A stretch of DNA of 34,452 nucleotides from Nitrobacter sp. 62-23 (GTDB taxonomy: Bacteria; Pseudomonadota; Alphaproteobacteria; Rhizobiales; Xanthobacteraceae), in the NCBI RefSeq assembly GCF_001897285.1, contig NZ_MKSM01000142.1, positions 1 through 34,452 of the forward strand, given 5' to 3'. The position numbers were made by a program, and so were the translations under genes. Within the stretch, counting starts at the first letter, position 1; every line of letters starts with the position of its first letter. The notes under the pieces are model-generated. The model made no database searches, was not told the DNA's origin, and worked only from the letters and a program-made list of their open reading frames with translations. Of the stretch, positions 1-7,689 are shown piece after piece.

Positions 1-1
1 C

Positions 2-67
2 AAGCGGGCCGATATCTTCCTCTCTACAATCCTCTTGGCCGCTACCCTGACTTGGTGGATCAATTGA
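2..67 (+). CDS. possible 3' end of a membrane protein gene (partial)
   Basis: The frame from base 2 stays open until TGA at 65-67. It encodes about 21 residues with a hydrophobic stretch (IFLSTILLAATLTWW) near the C-terminus. It stops 12 bases before the composite repeat that begins at about base 80, and such repeats usually sit just downstream of genes. The neighbouring frame is also open to base 117 but would run into the repeat, so this frame is preferred. The piece is too short to name a family, and it may not be coding. Confidence 0.25.
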   Translation, partial: KRADIFLSTILLAATLTWWIN

Positions 68-79
68 GTCTCGACCCTA

Positions 80-185
80 GAGCATTTTCCGGCCAAGTGG
101 GTACCGGTTCGCCGTAAGAAAATGCGACGATTTTCAGGGCATGATCCCGAAAAGTGGAAAGCGGTTTTCGGATAAGATCATGCTC
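80..185. repeat. composite palindromic repeat, copy 1 (modules A and B)
   Basis: Two modules lie side by side. Module A, about 80-126, reads on the minus strand as CGCATTTTCTTACGGCGAACC followed by a CCGGTACCCACTT-like segment and AAAATGCTCT. Module B, 137-185, is bounded by near-perfect inverted ends (GGGCATGATC at 137-146, GATCATGCTC at 176-185) around a GAAAAGTGGAAA...GGTTTTC core. The same modules recur near 3137-3340, 12116-12212 and 30926-30974. It is non-coding. Confidence 0.8.
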
Positions 186-434
186 GATCAGACGGATAGA
201 CCACGTCGGATCTATAACGTAGAAGTCAGGCTTTGGAGCGCAATCTCTGCGGCCGGCTGCGTTCTCGATATTGCGAATGCGGACCGTCTTTTCGCCAATC
301 GCTCGCGTTCTGGCGGAACCAAAATCGGATCTGGCTTTTGTCGTCGAGCGACATTCGCCGCGACGTGCTTTTCTGTCCGGACGAGTATATTTTCTTGCCG
401 ATGCGAACCTTGAGATGAAGGCGGGGGCAACAGA
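186..434. other. leader region upstream of the cytochrome operon
   Basis: With the repeat before it, this makes a gene-free stretch of more than 300 bases at the left edge. I see no conserved ORF in it. A GGAAC at 315-319 has no CGTT at the 16-17 base spacing. The purine-rich GAAGGCGGGGG at about 417-427 precedes the tsdB ATG and may act as its ribosome-binding site. The operon promoter probably lies here, but I cannot place it. Confidence 0.4.
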
Positions 435-1097
435 ATGAGATCGATGGCGGGCGCAGCATTACTGCTTCTCGGCATGTCGGCGCTGCCGGTGCTTGCGGCG
501 GATGGGAAAAACACCACCGCGAACGCGGTCCCCCCCGGAGCGGCGTCATGCGCGCCGTGTCACGGCAAGCAGGGAGAGGGCCAGCCGGCAACAGGCGCGC
601 CGCGTCTTGCGGGTCTCAATGCACAATACCTCGAACGCCAGCTTGCGGGCTTCAAGGACGGCACGCGCAAGAACCGCATCATGATGATGATCGCCTCCGA
701 CCTGTCGGATGGCGAGAAGAAGGCTCTTGCGAGCTATTATGCCGATATGGCGACGCCGAAGTCCGAGACCGCGCCGGCCGACGCCGCCGTGATCGCCGCA
801 GGCGCAAAGCTCGCCGCGACCGGCGACTGGTCGAAAGACCTGCCAGGATGCGCGCAATGCCATGGCGCCGCCGGTCTTGGCGTCGGAACCGACTTTCCGC
901 GTCTCGCCGGACAATGGGCCGTCTATATCGAGAAAGCGCTCCAGTCGTGGAAGGCCGGCGATCGCAAGACCGATCCGATGGGCGTGATGGCCAACGTCGC
1001 CGGCAAGCTCACCGACGACCAGATCAAGAGCGTCGCCGCCTACTATGAAAGCCTGCCCGTGGCGGCGCCGACCCCTGCATCGGAGACCAAGCCATGA
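435..1097 (+). CDS. tsdB: periplasmic diheme cytochrome c4-type protein (TsdB-like)
   Basis: A 220-residue secreted cytochrome c. Residues 1-21 form a signal peptide ending at LAA. Two heme-binding motifs, CAPCH (39-43) and CAQCH (139-143), sit in two similar class-I cytochrome halves, each followed by a PRLAG element, as in cytochrome c4. Methionines in RIMMMIASDL and DPMGVMANV are candidate sixth heme ligands. Its stop overlaps the start of the next gene by four bases (ATGA), so the two are very likely translated together. In known thiosulfate dehydrogenase loci a diheme TsdB sits beside TsdA and takes electrons from it, passing them toward the respiratory chain. The family (cytochrome c4-like) is secure; the TsdB role is inferred from the neighbour. 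Confidence 0.85.
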   Translation: MRSMAGAALLLLGMSALPVLAADGKNTTANAVPPGAASCAPCHGKQGEGQPATGAPRLAGLNAQYLERQLAGFKDGTRKNRIMMMIASDLSDGEKKALASYYADMATPKSETAPADAAVIAAGAKLAATGDWSKDLPGCAQCHGAAGLGVGTDFPRLAGQWAVYIEKALQSWKAGDRKTDPMGVMANVAGKLTDDQIKSVAAYYESLPVAAPTPASETKP

Positions 1098-2074
1098 CAC
1101 GCCATCCGGTTGCCTCTTCGATTCCGGCTGCGACCGTTCTTGTCCTTACGGCCGTCGGCTTTGCCGGATACGTTCTGTCGGGCGCAGCAACTCCGGCGAC
1201 AGGCGCAACGCCTGAGCCGCCTCCGGCGCAAAAAGCCGAAGCCGCGCGTCCCGCCTATACGCCGCCCGCGGAGAGCGACATTCCGGAGGGACCGTTCGGC
1301 GACATGATACGGCTCGGCGAGGCAATCTTTCACGACACCCAGCGCAATGCGAAAGGCTTCGTCGGCAACGACCTGAGTTGTGCGAACTGCCACATCGATC
1401 GCGGTCGTCAGCCGAATTCAGCGCCGCTCGGCGCGGCCTATCTTCTCTATCCGGCCTATCGGGCCAAGAACGGCCATGTGAATACCTTCCAGGAGCGGCT
1501 GCAAGGCTGCTTCCGTTACAGCATGAACGGCAAGGCGCCGCCGTTCAACGACAAGGTGCTGGTGGCGCTGGAGAGCTACGCCTATTTCCTGGCGAAGGGC
1601 GGTCCGACCGGCGTCGTGGTCAAAGGCCAAGGCTATCCCAAGCTGAAGGCGCCGGAACAGCCGGCGGACTATGATCGCGGCGCCAAGGCGTATGCGCAAC
1701 ACTGCTCGCTCTGCCACGGTACGGATGGCCAGGGGCAGAAATCGGCCGACGGGCAAACGGTGTTCCCCCCGCTGTGGGGAGCGCGGTCGTTCAACTGGGG
1801 CGCGGGGATGGCCTCGATCAACGCCGCCGCCGGTTTCATCAAGGCCAATATGCCGCTCGGTCTCGGCGGCTCGCTGAGCGATCAGGAGGCGTGGGACATC
1901 GCGACCTACATGGACAGTCAGGAGCGTCCGCAGGATCCGCGGTTCGTCGACTCGGTCGCGGAAACCCGCAAGCGGTTCCATGACCAACCGACATCGAAAT
2001 ACGGTCTGGTCGTGAACGGCGTGCTGCTTGGCGAGAAGTCGCCGCCGTCAGGGACGGTCAACGCGGCGGATTGA
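1094..2074 (+). CDS. tsdA: TsdA-type thiosulfate dehydrogenase, diheme cytochrome c
   Basis: A 326-residue exported diheme cytochrome with an N-terminal hydrophobic segment (about 10-31) that could be a signal peptide or an anchor. Heme motifs are CANCH (96-100) and CSLCH (204-208). Between them lie YPAYRAKNG, then NTFQERLQGC and FRYSMNG (residues 130-146). These match the TsdA signature, in which the Cys (here 139) is the unusual distal ligand of the active-site heme. M253 in KANMPLGLGG is a plausible ligand of the second heme. TsdA oxidises two thiosulfates to tetrathionate in the periplasm, or runs in reverse in some species. It overlaps tsdB by four bases. Direction and substrate are inferred from the family. 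A bare annotation of 'c-type cytochrome' would miss this. Confidence 0.82.
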   Translation: MTRHPVASSIPAATVLVLTAVGFAGYVLSGAATPATGATPEPPPAQKAEAARPAYTPPAESDIPEGPFGDMIRLGEAIFHDTQRNAKGFVGNDLSCANCHIDRGRQPNSAPLGAAYLLYPAYRAKNGHVNTFQERLQGCFRYSMNGKAPPFNDKVLVALESYAYFLAKGGPTGVVVKGQGYPKLKAPEQPADYDRGAKAYAQHCSLCHGTDGQGQKSADGQTVFPPLWGARSFNWGAGMASINAAAGFIKANMPLGLGGSLSDQEAWDIATYMDSQERPQDPRFVDSVAETRKRFHDQPTSKYGLVVNGVLLGEKSPPSGTVNAAD

Positions 2075-2121
2075 ACGCGACGGCGCGGCGCTGGCTGCGA
2101 CCGACCCATTCTCGGAGTGGA

Positions 2122-2874
2122 TTAATCCTGAATGCCGTAGCGATGGAGATCGTTGCCTTCGGCGTCGAGCCACCGCTTGGCGCGCTCGACGTGATTGCAG
2201 ATTCGGGCCACCACCTTCCAGAATCGCGGCGAGTGATTCATTTCAACAAGGTGCGCGACCTCGTGGGCGGCGAGATAGTCCAGCACGAACGGCGGCGCCA
2301 GAATGAGGCGCCAGGAGAACGACAGCGACCCCGCCGATGTGCACGAGCCCCAGCGGCTCGACTGGTCGCGGATCGAGAGCCGCTTGACCTTGACGTCCAG
2401 CATATCGGCGTAGCGTTGCGCGGCTTTTTGCAGGTCGCGCCGTGCTTCGCGCTTGAGAAAGTCGTGCACGCGCCGGTCGAGATGTTCGCACCCGCCGGCG
2501 ACACAGAGAATCCGCTCGCCGCTGTCACGTGTTTCGGTCCACGCCGTGCCGCGCTCGCCGGCGCGATGCACGATCCGGTGGGCGACGCCGCGCAGCGGAA
2601 TGATCGCGCCATGGTGGAACGGCGCTGCCTTCGGCAGCCGCCCGAGACGCGCCGCGATCCAGCCGCTGTGGCGTTGCGCAAAGTCCTTGGCCTCTGCGAG
2701 CGTTCCTCGCGGCGGCATGGTCAGGATCGCTTCGCGATCACTCGGATGGATTCGCAATGTGTAGCGGCGGGCGCGGCGATGGCGACGCAAGCGCACGGAA
2801 TAAATCTGGGAGCCGTGCTTAACGAGAAGCCGGGACGGTTCGGCGGGGCGTCGATAGAGAAGTGCGCGGGCCAT
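2122..2874 (-). CDS. YgjP/DUF45-family zinc metallohydrolase (M48-like)
   Basis: A protein of about 250 residues if it starts at ATG 2874; the frame extends to 2958, but the extra residues look non-conserved. The C-terminal half carries RSRWGSC, LAPPFVLDYLAAHE, the zinc motif HEVAH (about 203-207) and NHSPRFW. This is the hallmark order of the YgjP/DUF45 (WLM-related) metal-dependent hydrolases. An N-terminal basic segment (RLRRHRRARRYTLRI) is also typical. The physiological substrate is not well established for the family. It converges with tsdA, whose stop is 47 bases away, and no strong terminator is visible between them. The ribosome-binding site at 2874 is weak, so the start is uncertain. 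Confidence 0.85.
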   Translation of the reverse strand: MARALLYRRPAEPSRLLVKHGSQIYSVRLRRHRRARRYTLRIHPSDREAILTMPPRGTLAEAKDFAQRHSGWIAARLGRLPKAAPFHHGAIIPLRGVAHRIVHRAGERGTAWTETRDSGERILCVAGGCEHLDRRVHDFLKREARRDLQKAAQRYADMLDVKVKRLSIRDQSSRWGSCTSAGSLSFSWRLILAPPFVLDYLAAHEVAHLVEMNHSPRFWKVVARICNHVERAKRWLDAEGNDLHRYGIQD

Positions 2875-3115
2875 TTCAGCAAATCCGGGGGCGGGGGTAG
2901 CGCCCGGACTTTGCCATAACCGCCGCCAGTCGAATCGCTCGGCGCAAAAACAAATCATTTGCCCAATATACAGTAGGATAGGTCGGCGAAACCTCTACGG
3001 GATGCGTATCGGAACAAAATATCTGAGATTCATTCAATCGAATTCGGCGGCTCATTGTCTGAATCTGAAGCCATTCCTTGTGCGCGTTCAAACCGCCCAA
3101 ATGTACGAGAATTCC

Positions 3116-3340
3116 AGCAGCTTCGCTGCTGAGGGAATCAAAAGCAGACCTCAAGATTTCTGATTTGATACGTTTTCTTCACGCAAACGGTATCCGTCCT
3201 CGGTCAAGCCCGAAGACATGCTTCGCTTGAAAACGCCATGGAGCTACGATTCCGATCCCGAGGGTCGCGCCAGCGCAAAGAGAGCCGCGCCAGCGCAAAG
3301 TGGAAACCGGTTTTCGGGCCAGATCATGCTCATCCAGAAG
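3116..3340. repeat. composite palindromic repeat, copy 2, split modules with a 15-bp direct repeat
   Basis: This fills most of the gene-free stretch 2875-3438. It begins with a hairpin (AGCAGC 3116-3121, GCTGCT 3125-3130). Module A follows at about 3137-3235 (ATCAAAAGC..., CGTTTTCTTCACGC..., CGCTTGAAAACGCC) and contains extra bases compared with the other copies. Then CGCGCCAGCGCAAAG occurs twice (3266-3280 and 3286-3300, period 20), and the second copy leads directly into module B (GTGGAAACCGGTTTTCGGG...GATCATGCTC). The rest of the gap (2875-3115 and 3341-3438) shows no supported gene. Confidence 0.75.
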
Positions 3341-3438
3341 GCCAATAAGTGTCTGACATGAAGCGGGCTGAACCGGACTTTCATCCAGATGGCCGGATTC
3401 TTCGATCCAGCGGAGAACGGTTCAAGTGTTATCCAGAT

Positions 3439-4773
3439 TCACTCCGCAGCCGCGCGGAGCGACGCGTGCATCGGCGTTGTGGCGACCGACTGCATGAAAT
3501 CATTGATGCGCGGCACGATCTCGGACTGGAAGCGCGAGCCGTTGAACACGCCGTAATGGCCGACGCCCTTCTGCACGTAATGAACCCGCCGGCTATCGGA
3601 AATCGACGTGCAGAGCGCGTGCGCCGCTTTGGTCTGGCCGAGCCCGGAGATGTCGTCGTTCTCGCCCTCCACCGTCATCAGCGCCACGCGCACGATCTTC
3701 GAAGGATCCACGAGCCGGCCGCGATGGGTCATCTTGCCCTCGGGCAGCGCGTGTTTGACGAACACCAGATCGACCGTCTGCAGATAATACTCCGCGGTCA
3801 GGTCCATGACCGCGAGATACTCGTCGTAGAAATCGCGGTGCTTGTCGACGAGATCGCCGTCGCCCTTGACCAGGTTCTTGAACAGACTCTTGTGCGCGGC
3901 CATGTGACGGTCGAGATTCATGCTGATGAAGCCGTTGAGCTGCAGGAAGCCCGGATAGACATCGCGCATCACGCCGGGATGCGGGAACGGCACCTTGGTG
4001 ATGACATGGTTGCGGAACCAGTCCGTGCCCTTCTCGGCGGCGAGGTTGTTGACGGCGGTAGGGTTGTTGCGGGTATCGATCGGTCCGCCCATCAGCGTCA
4101 TCGACAATGGCACGCACGGATCGCCCTCGGCCTCCATCACTGACACCGCAGCCAGCACCGGCACCGACGGCTGGCAGACGGCGATGACATGGACGTTTCC
4201 GCCCAGCACATGCAGCATCTCGATCAGGTAATCGACGTAGTCATCGAGATCGAAGCGACCTTCGGAGACCGGCACCATCCGGGCGTCGGTCCAGTCGGTG
4301 ATATAGACGTCGTGCGTCGGCATGAACGCCGCGACGGTTCCGCGTAGCAGGGTCGCGTAGTGGCCCGACATCGGCGCCACCAGCAGCACGCGCGGCTGCG
4401 GCTTGCGCAGCGGACGAATATGCTTGCGGTCGAAGTAGAGCAGACGGCAGAACGGCTTCTCCCAGACCGAGCGAATCTCGATCGGCGTGCGGACGCCGTT
4501 GACCTCGGTCTCGTGCAGGCCCCATTCCGGTTTGCCGTAACGGCGGGTGGTGCGCTCGAACAGTTCGCAGCCGGCGGCGACGGTTTTGCCGAACTCGGTG
4601 CTCGACCACGGATTGAGCGGGTTCTGAAACAGAATCCTTGTCGCGTCGGTGATGGCGCGAGCCGGATTGAGCGACGCCTGCGCCATTTCGTACATCCAGT
4701 ACATCGGCGTCGTCATGGTCGGACTGACTTCAGCCGGCATGTCTGGCGGTCGTCCAAATTCACCGATAGGCAT
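3439..4773 (-). CDS. phaZ: intracellular polyhydroxyalkanoate (PHB) depolymerase
   Basis: A 444-residue cytoplasmic alpha/beta hydrolase of the intracellular PHB depolymerase family. It breaks down stored polyhydroxybutyrate granules to 3-hydroxybutyrate units. Recognisable segments are MYWMYEM near the N-terminus, LVAPMSGHYATLLRGT (131-146), ITDWTDAR (158-165) and the nucleophile elbow VIAVCQPS, where Cys200 stands in the position of the usual serine, as known for this family. A C-terminal GVGHYGVFNG gives the likely catalytic His. The start at 4773 is chosen because AAAAGGGGAT lies about 10 bases upstream and the extra upstream residues (frame open to 4944) are not family-like. It is divergent from regB and transcribed alone. 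Confidence 0.93.
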   Translation of the reverse strand: MPIGEFGRPPDMPAEVSPTMTTPMYWMYEMAQASLNPARAITDATRILFQNPLNPWSSTEFGKTVAAGCELFERTTRRYGKPEWGLHETEVNGVRTPIEIRSVWEKPFCRLLYFDRKHIRPLRKPQPRVLLVAPMSGHYATLLRGTVAAFMPTHDVYITDWTDARMVPVSEGRFDLDDYVDYLIEMLHVLGGNVHVIAVCQPSVPVLAAVSVMEAEGDPCVPLSMTLMGGPIDTRNNPTAVNNLAAEKGTDWFRNHVITKVPFPHPGVMRDVYPGFLQLNGFISMNLDRHMAAHKSLFKNLVKGDGDLVDKHRDFYDEYLAVMDLTAEYYLQTVDLVFVKHALPEGKMTHRGRLVDPSKIVRVALMTVEGENDDISGLGQTKAAHALCTSISDSRRVHYVQKGVGHYGVFNGSRFQSEIVPRINDFMQSVATTPMHASLRAAAE

Positions 4774-5070
4774 TCTGTTCGATCCCCTTTTGCATCGCAG
4801 CATAGTGGCCGCTGCGAGACACTGCGTCAATCCGCCTCCGGTCCCTCTGGCTCTACATATAGTAGGTTGACGCTCAGCGCGAGCGCGGATGTGGCGAAAA
4901 TATCTCCGGTCATCCAGTTCCTCAGCACATATCGGGCGATGCACCCGCTATAATCAAGTTGCCGCATGGATCGAAAGGCATCGGAGAGATGCGCGTCGAA
5001 GTCGCGGCTCCTGCCCGCGGACCCTCTCCGCATCGTGAGGGTCATCCGAAAACGCTATAAGCTGTGAGAA
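4774..5070. other. divergent intergenic region phaZ / regB
   Basis: About 297 bases separate the two divergent starts. It contains a short AT-richer patch (CTACATATAGTAGG, about 4851-4866) that could hold a promoter for phaZ. I see no palindrome, repeat module or EcfG-type promoter. A GTTCC at 4917-4921 lacks a matching -10 on the minus strand. No gene is supported. Confidence 0.4.
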
Positions 5071-6411
5071 ATGACCGACGTCGCCGCTTCCGATTTCAAC
5101 CACCCGCGCCGCTATGTTCGGCTGGATACCATCCTGCGGCTGCGCTGGCTCGCGGCGCTGGGGCAACTCGCGGCGATCTTCGTTGTCGCGCACGGGCTGG
5201 AATTCGATCTTCCGATCATTCCCTGCGTGATCATCGTCGGGCTGTCGTCGCTGCTCAATCTGGCTTTGCAGGTTATTTTCGATCCGATGCAGCGGCTCGA
5301 GCCGCGCCATGCGGCGGCGCTGCTGGCGCTGAACATCACCGAACTCGCCGCGCTGTTGTTTTTCACCGGCGGTTTGCAGAACCCGTTCTCGTTTCTGTTT
5401 CTCGCGCCCGTGCTGATCTCCGCCACGGCATTGCCGACACGGCTGACCATGGCGCTTGGCGCCTTCGCGATCGCCTGCGCGACGGTCCTGGGCTTCACGC
5501 ATTTGCCGCTGCCGTGGGACGCCGAGGACCCGCTGATCCTGCCGCCGATCTATCTCGCCGGCGTCTGGTTCTCGATCGTGCTCGCGATCGGCGTCACCAG
5601 TCTCTACACGTTTCAGGTGACGGAGCAGGCGCGCAAGCTGTCCGACGCGCTGGCGGCGACCGAACTGGTCCTGGCCCGCGAACAGCATCTGACCCAGATC
5701 GACGGGCTCGCCGCCGCCGCCGCGCATGAACTCGGAACGCCGCTGTCGACCATCTTCCTGGTTTCGCGCGAACTGGAAAAAGCCCTGCAGGAGAATGGCG
5801 CACAGGATCCCCAGCGGCTCGCCGGCGATCTCGGCATCGTGCGGGAACAGGCGCAGCGTTGCCGCGACATCCTCGCCAAGATTGCGCAATTGTCGTCGTC
5901 CGGTGCGCCGTTCGACCAGATGCCGTTGTCGACCCTGATCGAGGAAACCGTCGCGCCGCATCGCGACTTCGGCATCGAGATCACGACCGGGGTCACCGCC
6001 GCCGGCGACCACGAGCCGGTCGGCATGCGCAACCCCGCGATCCTCTACGGCGTCGGCAACATTCTGGAGAACGCCGTCGACTTCGCCCGCAGCGCCGTCG
6101 AGGTCAACGCCTGGTGGAACAGCGATACCGTCGGAATCGTCATTTCCGACGATGGTCCCGGAATCGTCCCCGACATTCTCAAGCGAATCGGCGAACCCTA
6201 CCTGTCGCGCCGCCGCAGCGTCGGCGATGCGCAAGGCGGGCGCAGCGGTCTCGGTCTCGGGATATTTATCGCCCGCACCCTGCTGGAGCGGACCGGCGCG
6301 AGGGTATCCTTCAGCAACCGGACGTTTCCCGACCATGGCGCGGTGGTGCAGATCGTGTGGCCGCGCGTTCGCTTTGAGACATCTAAAACAATCGCGGAGA
6401 CAACGGCTTAG
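5071..6411 (+). CDS. regB: redox-sensing histidine kinase RegB (ActS/PrrB/RegS)
   Basis: A 446-residue inner-membrane sensor kinase. The N-terminal half (about 25-185) has six hydrophobic segments and the quinone-sensing motif GGLQNPF (100-106). The H-box is AAAAHELGTPLSTI with phospho-acceptor His219. Cys264, in QRCRDIL, matches the redox-active cysteine (265) of Rhodobacter RegB. The ATPase part has N-box NILENAVDFA and G-box SGLGLGIFIARTL. RegB responds to the quinone pool and oxygen, and phosphorylates RegA to control photosynthesis, nitrogen fixation, respiration and carbon fixation genes, depending on species. It lies just upstream of regA; no senC or hvrA gene is present here. Confidence 0.93.
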   Translation: MTDVAASDFNHPRRYVRLDTILRLRWLAALGQLAAIFVVAHGLEFDLPIIPCVIIVGLSSLLNLALQVIFDPMQRLEPRHAAALLALNITELAALLFFTGGLQNPFSFLFLAPVLISATALPTRLTMALGAFAIACATVLGFTHLPLPWDAEDPLILPPIYLAGVWFSIVLAIGVTSLYTFQVTEQARKLSDALAATELVLAREQHLTQIDGLAAAAAHELGTPLSTIFLVSRELEKALQENGAQDPQRLAGDLGIVREQAQRCRDILAKIAQLSSSGAPFDQMPLSTLIEETVAPHRDFGIEITTGVTAAGDHEPVGMRNPAILYGVGNILENAVDFARSAVEVNAWWNSDTVGIVISDDGPGIVPDILKRIGEPYLSRRRSVGDAQGGRSGLGLGIFIARTLLERTGARVSFSNRTFPDHGAVVQIVWPRVRFETSKTIAETTA

Positions 6412-6491
6412 CTCTCAAAGACCGTGATCGTCATGCGCCATTGCTTGCGGCGCGTTTTTCAGCGCCCATATGTTCAAAGTCAACCAAGCGC

Positions 6492-6495
6492 GAGG
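6492..6495 (+). promoter_or_regulatory. ribosome-binding site deciding a GTG start for regA
   Basis: GAGG lies seven bases before a GTG at 6503. The in-frame ATG at 6470 has no comparable purine run upstream. Starting at 6503 also puts the phospho-acceptor at Asp63, the number known for Rhodobacter RegA. Confidence 0.6.
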
Positions 6496-6502
6496 TATCA
6501 TC

Positions 6503-7057
6503 GTGAACGCTACTCCCGACGTTTTCCCGCAAGCCGACCGCTCGCTGCTGATCGTCGAGGATGACAAGCCGTTTCTCGAACGGCTGTCGCGCGCCATGGA
6601 AACGCGCGGCTTCGAAGTGACCTCATGCGACAGCGTTTCCGACGGTCTTGCGCACATCGGAAAGTCCGCGCCAGCTTTTGCTGTGGTGGACCTGCGTTTA
6701 GGCGACGGCAACGGCCTCGACGTGGTCTCGGCCCTGAAGCGTGAGCGCCCCGATGCCCGCGCGATCGTGCTGACCGGCTATGGCAACATCGCCACGGCAG
6801 TGACCGCGGTGAAAATGGGCGCCGTCGATTATCTGTCCAAGCCTGCCGACGCCGACGATGTGGTCGCGGCGCTGCTCTCCAGCAACCCGGAGAAGTCCGA
6901 ACTGCCGCAGAATCCGATGTCAGCGGATCGGGTGCGATGGGAGCACATCCAGCGCATTTACGAGATGTGCAATCGCAACGTGTCGGAGACGGCGCGGCGT
7001 CTCAATATGCATCGCCGCACCTTGCAGCGCATTCTGGCGAAGCGCGCGCCACGCTGA
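6503..7057 (+). CDS. regA: redox response regulator RegA (ActR/PrrA/RegR)
   Basis: A 184-residue response regulator and the partner of the RegB kinase just upstream. The receiver domain (about 14-125) has the acidic pair Asp20-Asp21, phospho-acceptor Asp63 (VVDLRLGDG), Thr in VLTGYG and Lys in SKPADADD. A proline-containing linker follows. The C-terminal Fis-type helix-turn-helix (about 150-184: WEHIQRIYEMCNRNVSETAR and MHRRTLQRIL) is nearly invariant in this family. The domain set and length are exactly those of RegA/ActR. An ATG at 6470 would add 11 residues, but the GTG start at 6503 is better supported. The two genes are about 90 bases apart and probably co-transcribed. Confidence 0.93.
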   Translation: MNATPDVFPQADRSLLIVEDDKPFLERLSRAMETRGFEVTSCDSVSDGLAHIGKSAPAFAVVDLRLGDGNGLDVVSALKRERPDARAIVLTGYGNIATAVTAVKMGAVDYLSKPADADDVVAALLSSNPEKSELPQNPMSADRVRWEHIQRIYEMCNRNVSETARRLNMHRRTLQRILAKRAPR

Positions 7058-7070
7058 GGCTTCTCGAACG

Positions 7071-7562
7071 CTAAAACTCTCCTCCGGCATGACCTTGCGG
7101 ATCGGCAAGGCGATTGAGGCGCTGGGCCGCCGCCAATGCGAAGCGCAGCATCATTGCCTTGCGCGTCGGCGCCGCCAGGCGATGTTCCGGCGCTTCGCAA
7201 TGCAGATGGGCGCCGTAGGCGTCGGCGACGATCAGGCCGGTGTCGGTGGGGAAAATCCCGCACGGCAGGTCGCGCGTGAAGGCGAAGAACAGGCGGTCGC
7301 AATGCGCGCGGTAATCCCGCCACTTTCGATCGGCACGCAAATCCTCGACCGACGACTTGATTTCGACGATCCAAATCTCGCCGCTCGCATTCAGCGCCAC
7401 CAGATCAGCGCGTCGTCCCGACGGCAGCGGCAACTCGCTGACGCAGGAAAATCCCAGCGATCGCAACAGCCTTCCCGTTCCGCGCGCAATCGCCAGCGCC
7501 GTCTCCGACTGGCGGCGGTCCGGCGGAGGGATGACGGCGAGGCGTGCGGTGTTCGACTCCAT
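7071..7562 (-). CDS. mmcB: MmcB-family DNA repair protein (putative nuclease)
   Basis: A 163-residue cytoplasmic protein of the alphaproteobacterial MmcB family, named from Caulobacter, where it is induced by mitomycin C. The PD-(D/E)XK nuclease core is visible: LPLPSGRRADLV gives Asp53, and IWIVEIKSS gives Glu67-x-Lys69, followed by WRDYRAHCDRLFFAF. The conserved C-terminal APTRKAMMLRFALAAAQRL is also present. Full length with no disruption. It converges with regA (stop to stop 13 bases) and is divergent from the hydrolase gene at 7690. The nuclease activity is predicted from the fold. Confidence 0.88.
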   Translation of the reverse strand: MESNTARLAVIPPPDRRQSETALAIARGTGRLLRSLGFSCVSELPLPSGRRADLVALNASGEIWIVEIKSSVEDLRADRKWRDYRAHCDRLFFAFTRDLPCGIFPTDTGLIVADAYGAHLHCEAPEHRLAAPTRKAMMLRFALAAAQRLNRLADPQGHAGGEF

Positions 7563-7628
7563 TGCGACAGCATCATAACAAATAAACGCGAATGCAGGCG
7601 ATGTTCGTGTTTTTGACGTGCCGGGGAG

Positions 7629-7634
7629 TATAAT
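7629..7634 (+). promoter_or_regulatory. TATAAT -10-like hexamer before the hydrolase gene
   Basis: A perfect TATAAT lies 55 bases upstream of the hydrolase ATG, in an otherwise GC-rich stretch. The -35 position (about 7604-7611, TTCGTGTT) is a poor match. A TTGACG exists at 7614-7619 but is only 9 bases away, so it cannot be the paired -35. This is a weak candidate promoter. Confidence 0.35.
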
Positions 7635-7689
7635 CGGCCACGCCGCTCAATTCGCTTGGCGGCACCGAAACAACCGGCATTGTGCACGC

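Noticed and set aside
2071-2919. 282-codon open frame on the plus strand
   Set aside because: Antisense to the HEVAH metallohydrolase; no recognisable motif.
2876-3154. 92-codon minus-strand ORF upstream of the metallohydrolase
   Set aside because: It overlaps the repeat copy at its 5' end, has no family-like segments, and its codon use is not like the neighbours.
4954-6336. 460-codon open frame on the minus strand
   Set aside because: Antisense to regB, with an Arg/Asp/Gly-rich composition typical of a shadow frame.
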